Source: an uncultured Eubacteriales bacterium (lineage in GTDB: Bacteria; Bacillota; Clostridia; Christensenellales; Aristaeellaceae). From it: a DNA stretch of 5,133 bases. This document shows positions 1 to 5,112 of the stretch, one piece after another. The DNA is taken from NCBI GenBank assembly GCA_944353735.1, contig CALVPU010000164.1:1-5133 (forward strand), in the 5' to 3' direction. The notes under the pieces were generated by a model. The model was given only the letters and a program-made list of their open reading frames with translations, had not been told where the DNA came from and did not search any database. How positions within the stretch are numbered: position 1 is the stretch's first letter; every line of letters starts with the position of its first letter. Position numbers and translations under genes: made by a program.

Positions 1-240
1 CCGCCGCAAAACTATTACGGCTATCCGCCGCAGGGTTACTACGCGTATCCTCAGGGCTATGGCTATCCGCCGCAGAACTATGCGGTACCGCAGCCGGGCA
101 ACATCCCGCAGGGCTATGGCAACGCGCAGCCGGGCAGCGTCCCGCAGGGCTATGGCAACGCGCAGCCGGGCAACATCCCGCAAGGCTATGGCAATGCGCA
201 GCAGGGCGGCGTCCGAGCGGACGGGGGCGAGCGGGCGTAA
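1..240 (+). CDS. C-terminal end of a Pro/Gln/Tyr/Gly-rich repeat protein (5' truncated by window)
   Basis: Frame 1 is open from the first base to a TAA at 238-240, giving 79 residues; the start and N-terminal domain lie outside the window. The visible part is all low complexity: PPQ, PQGY and YGYP motifs, then three tandem copies of a 12-residue unit (QPGNIPQGYGNA type), and a short charged end (VRADGGERA). The third-position changes between repeat copies (CAG/CAA, AAC/AAT) fit a translated repeat. There is no membrane segment, cysteine cluster or catalytic motif, so this is probably a flexible, disordered tail. Such PQGY-rich tails occur on bacterial membrane and surface-associated proteins, often next to a TM or zinc-ribbon domain, but none of that is visible here. 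I do not recognise the family and assign no function. An intrinsic terminator about 90 nt downstream suggests it is the last gene of its transcript. Confidence 0.8.
   Translation, partial: PPQNYYGYPPQGYYAYPQGYGYPPQNYAVPQPGNIPQGYGNAQPGSVPQGYGNAQPGNIPQGYGNAQQGGVRADGGERA
91..198 (+). repeat. 36-bp coding tandem repeat, three copies
   Basis: Three head-to-tail 36-bp units lie at 91-126, 127-162 and 163-198, each encoding 12 residues of the form QPG(N/S)(I/V)PQGYGNA. Units 1 and 3 encode the same peptide and differ at two synonymous positions. Unit 2 has Ser-Val in place of Asn-Ile. A partial continuation (CAGCAGGGC) follows at 199. The reading frame is kept, so copy number can vary without frameshift. 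Confidence 0.9.
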
Positions 241-332
241 GGATCGCGCGGGCCGTCTCTGGCGGCAGGCGGCGCGGCAGGGGTGAGCGCCTTGCATGCC
301 GCGGGTTCGCCCAAGGCAACGGTATAAACGAC
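241..332. other. 3' untranslated stretch between the truncated gene and its terminator
   Basis: There is no ORF with a ribosome binding site here and no RNA gene that I can recognise. A weak stem (GCCTTG at 289-294 with CAAGGC at 312-317) could form but has no T tract and a poor interior. I read this as the 3' UTR of the gene ending at 240. Confidence 0.5.
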
Positions 333-381
333 GAGCGGCTGTGACCGAGAAGAGTTTCCCGGTCACAGCCGCTCAATTTTT
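333..381 (+). terminator. Strong intrinsic (rho-independent) terminator
   Basis: A perfect 15-bp inverted repeat pairs 333-347 (GAGCGGCTGTGACCG) with 360-374 (CGGTCACAGCCGCTC), with a 12-nt loop at 348-359. It is followed directly by AATTTTTG at 375-382. The GC-rich stem plus T tract on the + strand fits termination of the gene ending at 240. In the other direction only a short GTCGTTTATA follows the stem, so it may also stop leftward transcripts from xpaC and the CRISPR remnant, but less well. Confidence 0.9.
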
Positions 382-397
382 GTCCTGCGCGCGGAAC

Positions 398-563
398 GCG
401 CTGTCAAGCGCTCCCGCGAGGGGAGCGACTGCACGTCGACATGCCCGTTGTGCACGTAGGGCACATTTCAATCCACGCTCCCGCGAGGGGAGCGACTGCA
501 CGTCGACGTGCTCGTTGTGCACGTAGGGCACATTTCAATCCACGCTCCCGCGAGGGACGGAAC
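398..563 (-). CRISPR. Orphan, degenerate mini-CRISPR with subtype I-C-like repeats (3 repeats, 2 spacers)
   Basis: The intact 32-nt repeat is at 465-496. Read on the - strand it starts GTCGCTCCCC and ends GTGGATTGAAAT, the signature I recognise for subtype I-C repeats. Its inner palindrome (CGCTCCC, 5-nt loop, GGGAGCG) is the hairpin cut by Cas5d in that subtype. A second copy at 532-563 matches at 28 of 32 positions; its mismatches are at the 5' end on the - strand and weaken the hairpin. A third copy at 398-429 keeps 21 nt (409-429) and has no match in the last 11 nt. Spacers are 35 nt each (430-464 and 497-531), a normal I-C length. Orientation is set by the ATTGAAAT end of the repeat and by the degenerate last copy at the left, as in a trailer end. 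There is no AT-rich leader: the first repeat is 22 nt from the xpaC stop codon. No cas gene is in view. It looks like a decayed remnant or a detached fragment of an array. Confidence 0.8.
430..563. repeat. 67-bp tandem duplication of a spacer-repeat unit
   Basis: The unit 430-496 (35-nt spacer plus 32-nt repeat) is followed directly by a near copy at 497-563. The spacer parts differ at only two positions, both transitions (441 A versus 508 G; 445 C versus 512 T). The repeat parts differ at four positions, all in the last eight bases. The second spacer contains a perfect 14-bp palindrome, GCACGTCGACGTGC, at 498-511; the first has the same site with one change (431-444). The simplest reading is duplication of one CRISPR unit followed by drift. 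Confidence 0.85.
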
Positions 564-585
564 GCCTCATTGCAATGCAGCGCGC

Positions 586-1542
586 TCAGCGCGTCGCTGG
601 CTGGCCCGCCTTGCCGGTCTCCTGAGCCGTGCTCCCGGAGGCGGCGGGAGCGGACGCGGCGCGCAGGCCGAAGCCCTTGGGGGAGAGCAGCCCGTCCTTC
701 GCCATCATGGTCTCGAGCACCTCGATGTCGGCGTCGACGTCGAGCGCCGTGGCGCGGAAGAGGCGGTCCTGCTGCTGCTCGAACGCCGTCACCAGCGAGT
801 CGAGAATCTGCTCGATCCGGCGGCGCGCGGCGACGATGTTCTCGCCCTGATAGCTCTGCTCCTCCATCAGCGCGTAGCTCTTGAGCAGCTTGATGGTGGT
901 CGGCAGGTAGTAGTTCATGAACTTCTTGACCTCGTCGGCGCGCTCGGGCTCCTCGCGCAACACGCGGAAGATGCCGGCGGTCAGCTCGCCGATGCGGTCG
1001 ATGCGCGCGGAGACGCCGGCGTCGTCGATGTCGTCGTAGAGGCGGCGGATCTCGCGCAGGCTCTGTTCAAACTCGACCTCCGCCCACTGCGGCTGCGGCT
1101 CGGGCGCGGGTTCGGACTTGGGTTCGGGCTTGGGCGCGGGTTCAGGCTCGGCGTCCTCGACGAATTCGGTGGTCACCGCGTCGAGCACCAGCATGCCGCG
1201 GCTGTGGTCGAGGTAGGCGTTGTCGCCCAGATAGCCGCTGGCGATCATGTGCTGCAGGTCGGAGACGACGAGCGACGGCGGCTTGCCCAGCTTGGCGGAC
1301 AGCTCGGTGACGTCGATCTCGGCGCGCTCGCCGATGACGGCGGCGCAGCGGCGGTAGTCGTCGAGCTTCCTGTTCTTCCACAGCGCCCAGCCCTTGCACG
1401 CCGCCAGCAGCACGCCCACCGGCGTCAGCGGCGGGATCACCAGAAAGACGGCGATCAGCACCCACGAAGGTCCGCCCGCCTTTTTCCTGCGCGGAATCGC
1501 CACGCGCCCCTTGCGCTGCCGGACGATCTTCTTGACCGCCAT
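586..1542 (-). CDS. XpaC-family protein (5-bromo-4-chloroindolyl phosphate hydrolysis family), membrane-anchored
   Basis: This is a 318-residue protein. I chose the ATG at 1542 because GAGGTGG (1554-1548) sits 5 nt upstream; the same frame extends to a TTG at 1566, but that would place the Shine-Dalgarno inside the coding region. Residues 1-21 are strongly basic. Residues 26-49 are hydrophobic with prolines and look like a membrane anchor or hairpin. Residues 61-121 resemble a small winged-helix unit (VTELSAKLGKPPSLVVSDLQ, then a GYL and LDH segment). A Pro/Glu/Lys linker spans 131-152. Residues 155-285 are helical and charged, with the conserved-looking stretch around VKKFMNYYLPTTIKLLKSY (205-223) that I associate with the XpaC/Halogen_Hydrol family. 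The last 30 residues are a low-complexity Ala/Ser/Gly tail. XpaC was named for an indolyl-phosphate hydrolysis phenotype; its biochemical role is unsettled, and it often neighbours TelA-type tellurite/toxic-anion resistance genes, which are not seen here. Family assignment is from recalled motifs; no catalytic residues can be named. Confidence 0.8.
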   Translation of the reverse strand: MAVKKIVRQRKGRVAIPRRKKAGGPSWVLIAVFLVIPPLTPVGVLLAACKGWALWKNRKLDDYRRCAAVIGERAEIDVTELSAKLGKPPSLVVSDLQHMIASGYLGDNAYLDHSRGMLVLDAVTTEFVEDAEPEPAPKPEPKSEPAPEPQPQWAEVEFEQSLREIRRLYDDIDDAGVSARIDRIGELTAGIFRVLREEPERADEVKKFMNYYLPTTIKLLKSYALMEEQSYQGENIVAARRRIEQILDSLVTAFEQQQDRLFRATALDVDADIEVLETMMAKDGLLSPKGFGLRAASAPAASGSTAQETGKAGQPATR

Positions 1543-1547
1543 CGCAT

Positions 1548-1554
1548 CCACCTC
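1548..1554 (-). promoter_or_regulatory. Ribosome binding site that fixes the xpaC-family start
   Basis: GAGGTGG on the - strand lies 5 nt before the ATG at 1542. It decides between this ATG and the in-frame TTG at 1566, which has no comparable site in front of it. Confidence 0.75.
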
Positions 1555-1579
1555 GCATATCCACAAAATCTCACTCTAT

Positions 1580-1607
1580 ATTATAGCACAGTTCCGCTAC
1601 ATTTCAA
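1580..1607 (-). promoter_or_regulatory. Sigma-70-type promoter of the xpaC-family gene
   Basis: On the - strand, TTGAAA (1607-1602) is separated by 16 nt from a perfect TATAAT (1585-1580). This is a near-consensus housekeeping promoter, and it stands out because it is a rare AT-rich patch in GC-rich DNA. The expected transcription start is near 1573, giving a leader of about 30 nt. The -35 box lies inside the last codons of the helicase gene (Ile-Glu-Met), so the two genes are separated by only 54 nt but need not be co-transcribed. Confidence 0.8.
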
Positions 1608-3906
1608 TAGAGCCGCCGCCCGTCCAGAAATCTTTCAGCAGCGCCTCGAGGTCGGCGAGGCGGCGGGCGCGCCGCAGCTGCCAGTGCTCGGGGAGGAGCG
1701 CGCGGATGTGGGGGTCGCCGAAGCGCATGTCCAGCAGCAGCACCACGCCGCGGTCGGTTTCGGTGCGGATGACGCGGCCCGCCGCCTGCAGCACGCGGCG
1801 GATGCCGGGGTCGGTGTAGGCGATGTCGCCGCCGGCGCCGAAGCCGTCGTCGAACAGCTCCGCCAGCAGGTTGCGCTCAAAGCCGATCTGCGGCACGCCG
1901 GTGGTGACGATCGCCGCGCCGGAGAGCTGGTCGCCGGGCAGGTCGACGCCCTCGGCGAACACGCCGCCCAGCACCGTGAACGCCAGCAGGCTGCGCGCCG
2001 GACGCGCGCGGAAGCGGGCGATGAACGCCGCGCGCGCCGCCTCGTCCATGCGCGGCAGCTGGCGCACGGCGTCGTCGCCGGGATAGCGCAGGCGGTAGCG
2101 CGCAAACGCCATGTCCAGGTAGGCGAAGGAGGGGAAGCAGGCGATGTAGTTGCCGGCGTGCGCCGTCGCCATGGCGTGGAGGACCGCCGCCACGGCGTCG
2201 AGCGTGCGCTCGCGGTCGGCGAAGCGCACCGATACTGGCAGCCGCACGGTCAGCTGGTTCTCCGGCGGAAACGGCGAGGCGAGCCGCAGCAGCGGGTCGC
2301 GCGCGTCCAGCCCCAGCAGGCGGGCGTAGTGGTCCATCGGCGCCAGCGTCGCCGAGAACAGCGCCGCGCCGCCGGTGCGGTCCATCGCCCGGCGCAGGTG
2401 TTCCGAGGGATCGAAGCACCACAGCCGCACCGCGATGCGCTTGCCCTCGGGCAGGATCAGCGCGCGGTTGCGCCGCGGGTCGAAGCGCTCGGCGGCGCGC
2501 GCGAACCACATCGCGTCCAGCATCAGTTCGTGAAACTGCGGTTCCGCCGACTGCAGCTGTCCGGCGCGGCTGGCGAACAGGCGCGCGGCGCGGACGATTG
2601 CCTCCGGCGGGGCGTCGGACGCCTCCGGCTCGGCGTCCGGCGCCGTCAGCGCGCCGAGCAGATCGGTCAGCGCCTGCCACGCGGGGCTGTCCCTGCCCTC
2701 GAAGCGCCCGATGGCGCGCCGCGCCGCCGCCGCCTTTTCGCCGGAGAGCTCCGCGGAGAACATCTCGCGGGCGCGCTCGGGCAGGTTGTGCGCCTCGTCC
2801 ACGAGCAGCGCCGTGCGGCTCTTGCGGTCGAAATAGCGCCGCAGGCGCACGCGCGGGTCGAAGGCGTAGTTGTAGTCGCAGACGATCACGTCCGCCTGCT
2901 CGGACATGTCCAGCGACAGCTCGTAGGGGCACAGCTCGAAGTCCGCCGCCAGCGCGGCGATGACCTCGGGGGTGCCGGACTCGATCGCCAGCGCCTCGCG
3001 CAGCGCCGGTCGGCGGCGCTCGTAGTAGTCCGCCGCCAGCGGACAGCCAAGGCAGTCCCGCCGCGGCAGCGGGCAGCACTTGTCCTTGGCGGTGATGGCG
3101 ACGGAGCGCAGCTTCAGCCCCTGCGCGCGCATGCGCGCCAGCGTCTGCTCCACGGTGCGCCTGCCGGTGGTGCGCGCGGTGAGGTAGAACACCGCCGTGA
3201 CGTCGCCGCGCCCGAGCGCCTTGAGCGCGCCGAATAGCGCCGCCGCCGTCTTGCCGATGCCCGTGGGCGCCTCGATCAGCGTCCGCCCGCCGCCGTGCAG
3301 GGCGCGAAAGACCTGCGCCGCCATCTCGCGCTGGCCCGCGCGGCAGTGCGGATAGGGAAACGCCATGCGCGCCAGCGTCGGCGCGGACTGCGCGCGCCAC
3401 TCGTCCAGCGCCGCCGCCCACGCCGCGTAGGGCACGGCGCAACGCATGAACGTCTCCGCCAGCTGCGCGCGCGTGCGCTCGCGGCGGTAGCGAACCTCGC
3501 CGCCGTCCGTGCCGGCGTACCACAGCGACACCTCCGCGCCGGGCAGGTCCTCGTTCAGGCAGATGAGGTAGGCGTAGATCTCGCCCTGCGCGAAGTGCGC
3601 CGGCTGGTCGTCGGGGCCGATCCGGCGCGGGTCGCGCGCGGTGGACTTGATCTCCACCACCTCGGCGGCGCCGTCCGCGATCCGCACGGCGTCCGCCCGC
3701 CCCTGCACCCGCAGCACGATTTCGCCCACCGGCATGTCACGCGAGACGAACACCTCGCTCGTCCAGCCCTCGCCCAGCGCCGCCTGCAGCCGGCGGTGAA
3801 TGCGGCTGCCCTCGTTCATGCGCTCCGCCGCCGCCATCGCCAGGTCGCCGCGCTGCAGCGCGAATTCCGCCAGCGCGCGCACGTTGATCGGATGCACTTT
3901 CGCCAC
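1597..3906 (-). CDS. ATP-dependent DNA helicase, XPD/DinG-like Fe-S superfamily 2, with N-terminal Cas4/RecB-like nuclease domain
   Basis: This 769-residue protein starts at GTG 3906, chosen because AAGGAGG (3920-3914) lies 7 nt upstream; the frame stays open further upstream, but that part is antisense to manA. Residues about 30-115 carry a PD-(D/E)XK nuclease signature: H37, D72 in GRAD, E85-I-K87, and the Q107-x3-Y111 motif typical of RecB/Cas4-type nucleases. The helicase follows: Walker A APTGIGKT (213-220); candidate [4Fe-4S] ligands C277 or C278, C285, C288 and C326, in the order seen in XPD; DEAH at 370-373; SAT in FSATLAP (517-523); a motif V region around EGVDLPG (652-658); and motif VI QAAGRVIR (707-714). 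All key residues look intact, so both activities are plausible: 5'-3' unwinding, as in XPD and DinG, coupled to cleavage. This two-domain form is known in Bacillota and is usually annotated simply as a COG1199-type helicase; its role is probably DNA repair or processing of unusual structures. It is not a classic DinG, nor a type IV CasDinG, given the missing effector genes. The exact in vivo role is not known to me. Confidence 0.92.
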   Translation of the reverse strand: MAKVHPINVRALAEFALQRGDLAMAAAERMNEGSRIHRRLQAALGEGWTSEVFVSRDMPVGEIVLRVQGRADAVRIADGAAEVVEIKSTARDPRRIGPDDQPAHFAQGEIYAYLICLNEDLPGAEVSLWYAGTDGGEVRYRRERTRAQLAETFMRCAVPYAAWAAALDEWRAQSAPTLARMAFPYPHCRAGQREMAAQVFRALHGGGRTLIEAPTGIGKTAAALFGALKALGRGDVTAVFYLTARTTGRRTVEQTLARMRAQGLKLRSVAITAKDKCCPLPRRDCLGCPLAADYYERRRPALREALAIESGTPEVIAALAADFELCPYELSLDMSEQADVIVCDYNYAFDPRVRLRRYFDRKSRTALLVDEAHNLPERAREMFSAELSGEKAAAARRAIGRFEGRDSPAWQALTDLLGALTAPDAEPEASDAPPEAIVRAARLFASRAGQLQSAEPQFHELMLDAMWFARAAERFDPRRNRALILPEGKRIAVRLWCFDPSEHLRRAMDRTGGAALFSATLAPMDHYARLLGLDARDPLLRLASPFPPENQLTVRLPVSVRFADRERTLDAVAAVLHAMATAHAGNYIACFPSFAYLDMAFARYRLRYPGDDAVRQLPRMDEAARAAFIARFRARPARSLLAFTVLGGVFAEGVDLPGDQLSGAAIVTTGVPQIGFERNLLAELFDDGFGAGGDIAYTDPGIRRVLQAAGRVIRTETDRGVVLLLDMRFGDPHIRALLPEHWQLRRARRLADLEALLKDFWTGGGSIEM

Positions 3907-3913
3907 GTTTTTC

Positions 3914-3920
3914 CCTCCTT
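3914..3920 (-). promoter_or_regulatory. Ribosome binding site fixing the helicase GTG start
   Basis: AAGGAGG on the - strand, 7 nt before the GTG at 3906, is a near-perfect Shine-Dalgarno. It supports this non-ATG start over longer in-frame extensions that would run through manA antisense. Confidence 0.85.
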
Positions 3921-3925
3921 CGGGC

Positions 3926-3954
3926 TTGACAGCTTCGCCCCTGAATGGTACATT
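3926..3954 (+). promoter_or_regulatory. Promoter of manA (consensus -35, extended -10)
   Basis: A perfect TTGACA (3926-3931) is followed after 17 nt by TACATT (3949-3954), preceded by TGG (3946-3948), an extended -10 motif. The predicted start is near 3961, giving a leader of about 60 nt. A second candidate -10, TATAAT at 3977-3982, has only a poor -35 (TTATAA at 3953-3958, 18-nt spacing). The -35 box lies in the leader of the divergent helicase gene, just upstream of its ribosome binding site. Confidence 0.7.
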
Positions 3955-3980
3955 ATAAGCAGTGATTGTTCCTAAGTATA
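3952..3980 (-). promoter_or_regulatory. Probable promoter of the helicase gene
   Basis: On the - strand there is a perfect TATAAT (3957-3952), with TATACT (3980-3975) 17 nt upstream as a weak 3-of-6 match to the -35 box. A start near 3945 would give a leader of about 39 nt. The -10 box overlaps the manA -10 on the opposite strand. The weak -35 suggests modest expression or help from an activator. Confidence 0.5.
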
Positions 3981-4005
3981 ATCCACGACCGCGCATTTTG
4001 CAAGC

Positions 4006-4011
4006 AGGAGG
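4006..4011 (+). promoter_or_regulatory. manA ribosome binding site
   Basis: AGGAGG lies 9 nt before the ATG at 4021. Another ATG at 4014 is only 2 nt from the site and opens a different frame that merely shadows manA, so 4021 is the start. Confidence 0.85.
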
Positions 4012-4020
4012 GCATGAGGA

Positions 4021-5112
4021 ATGAACATCTATCCGCTGTTGATGGCACCTTACTTCCGCCACGGGGAGGAGACGCCGTGGGGCGGCAGCATGCTGCGCGA
4101 CGTCTTCATGAAGGACGCGCCCGACGACCGCACCGGCGAGAGCCTCGAGGTCTCCGCGCTGCCGGATCGCGAGAGCATGGTCCGCAACGGCGTCCACGCC
4201 GGCAAGACGCTTTCGCGGATGATCGAGCTGTGGGGCGAGGCGCTCACCGGACCGATGCAGGGCGAGTTCCCGCTGCTTTTGAAGCTGCTCGACGCCAAGC
4301 AGACCCTGTCGGTGCAGGTGCATCCCGGCGACGAGTACGGCATGGCGCACGAGGGCAAGCTCGGCAAGAGCGAGGCGTGGGTCGTGCTCAACGCCGAGCC
4401 GGGCGCGAAGATCGCCTACGGGCTCGATCTCGACGGCGGCGACCTGCGCGCCGCGGTCGAGGCGGGCCGGCTCGAGGACGTGCTGCACTGGGAGCAGGTC
4501 CGTCCCGGCGATGTCTACTACATTCCCAACGGCACCGTCCACGCCCTCGGCGCGGGCATTCAGGTCTACGAGATCCAGCAGTCCAGCGACGCGACCTACC
4601 GCTTCTGGGACTGGGGCCGCGTCGGCAAGGACGGCAAGCCGCGCCAGCTGCACACCGAAAAGGCGCTCGACGTCAGCGTGCCGGACCGCCGTCTGCCGAA
4701 GATCGAGGGCACGACCGTGCTGTGCAAGGGCGGCAGCCGCACCTATTACATCTGTGAGAAGCACTTCGAGCTGTGCCGCCTGAACCTCGCCGGCAGCATG
4801 CCGATGCCGTCGGGCAGGATGTACTTCCTCACGCCGATGGCGCCGGTGACGCTGAAGTGGGCGGACGACAGCCTCGACCTCGAGCCGTTCGACAGCGTGC
4901 TCGTGCCCGCCCAGATGGAGGGCGTCGTCGTCGAGGGCGAGGGCAAGGTGCTCATGTCCGGCACGCCCGACCAGCCGTCGCTGCGCGCCGAACTCGGCTA
5001 TCGCGCAGAGAACGTCGCCGGCCTCGTTGATTGGCGCCAAGGCGCGGCGGGGAAGCGCGAGCGCGGTGAACCCGGCTGTCGCGCGGAGAACGCCGCCGGT
5101 CTCGTCGGCTGA
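4021..5112 (+). CDS. manA: Mannose-6-phosphate isomerase, class I (phosphomannose isomerase)
   Basis: This cytosolic zinc enzyme interconverts mannose 6-phosphate and fructose 6-phosphate, linking mannose use and GDP-mannose/glycan precursor supply to glycolysis. The protein is 363 residues. The N-terminus has the usual PWGG segment (residues 19-22). The zinc ligands of the type I fold are all visible: Q99 and H101 in SVQVHPGDE, E118 in KSEAWVVL, and H174 in IPNGTVHALG. The motif EIQQSSDATYRFWDWGR contains the catalytic arginine (R194). The C-terminal beta domain runs to about residue 320 (KVLMSGT), close to the roughly 315-320 residues usual for Bacillus-type ManA. The extra 40 or so residues are two imperfect copies of a 26-residue unit, with the stop in the second copy; this tail is probably not part of the fold. 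The gene is divergent from the helicase gene and nothing in view shares its transcript. The function call is secure; the tail is unexplained. Confidence 0.95.
   Translation: MNIYPLLMAPYFRHGEETPWGGSMLRDVFMKDAPDDRTGESLEVSALPDRESMVRNGVHAGKTLSRMIELWGEALTGPMQGEFPLLLKLLDAKQTLSVQVHPGDEYGMAHEGKLGKSEAWVVLNAEPGAKIAYGLDLDGGDLRAAVEAGRLEDVLHWEQVRPGDVYYIPNGTVHALGAGIQVYEIQQSSDATYRFWDWGRVGKDGKPRQLHTEKALDVSVPDRRLPKIEGTTVLCKGGSRTYYICEKHFELCRLNLAGSMPMPSGRMYFLTPMAPVTLKWADDSLDLEPFDSVLVPAQMEGVVVEGEGKVLMSGTPDQPSLRAELGYRAENVAGLVDWRQGAAGKRERGEPGCRAENAAGLVG

Noticed and set aside
301..317. GGGTTCGCCC, resembling a tRNA T-arm
   Set aside because: No acceptor stem, anticodon arm or D-arm can be built around it, and no CCA-proximal stem pairs.
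409..563. CRISPR-repeat hairpins acting as intrinsic terminators for xpaC
   Set aside because: The hairpin is followed on the - strand by GTGGATTGAAAT, with no run of T.
568..577. Palindrome CATTGCAATG between xpaC stop and CRISPR remnant as a terminator or operator
   Set aside because: It is short, AT-rich, without a T tract and at no promoter; likely chance.
1543..1566. TTG at 1566 as the xpaC-family start
   Set aside because: It would place the strong GAGGTGG site inside the coding region and has no good ribosome binding site of its own.
508..3237. Very long + strand open frame (909 codons) through xpaC and the helicase gene
   Set aside because: It is antisense to two well-supported genes, its translation is Arg/Gly/Ala/Val-rich low-information sequence with no motif, and it has no convincing start signal. 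Long antisense frames are common in GC-rich DNA.
1877..3523. 548-codon - strand frame overlapping the helicase gene
   Set aside because: It is an out-of-frame shadow, with an Arg/Ala-rich composition and no domains; the frame used for the helicase carries every motif.
1597..3906. Helicase as a type IV CasDinG or Cas3
   Set aside because: No type IV effector genes or HD nuclease domain are present. The DEAH/Fe-S layout is XPD/DinG-like, and the nuclease is PD-(D/E)XK, as in housekeeping Bacillota proteins.
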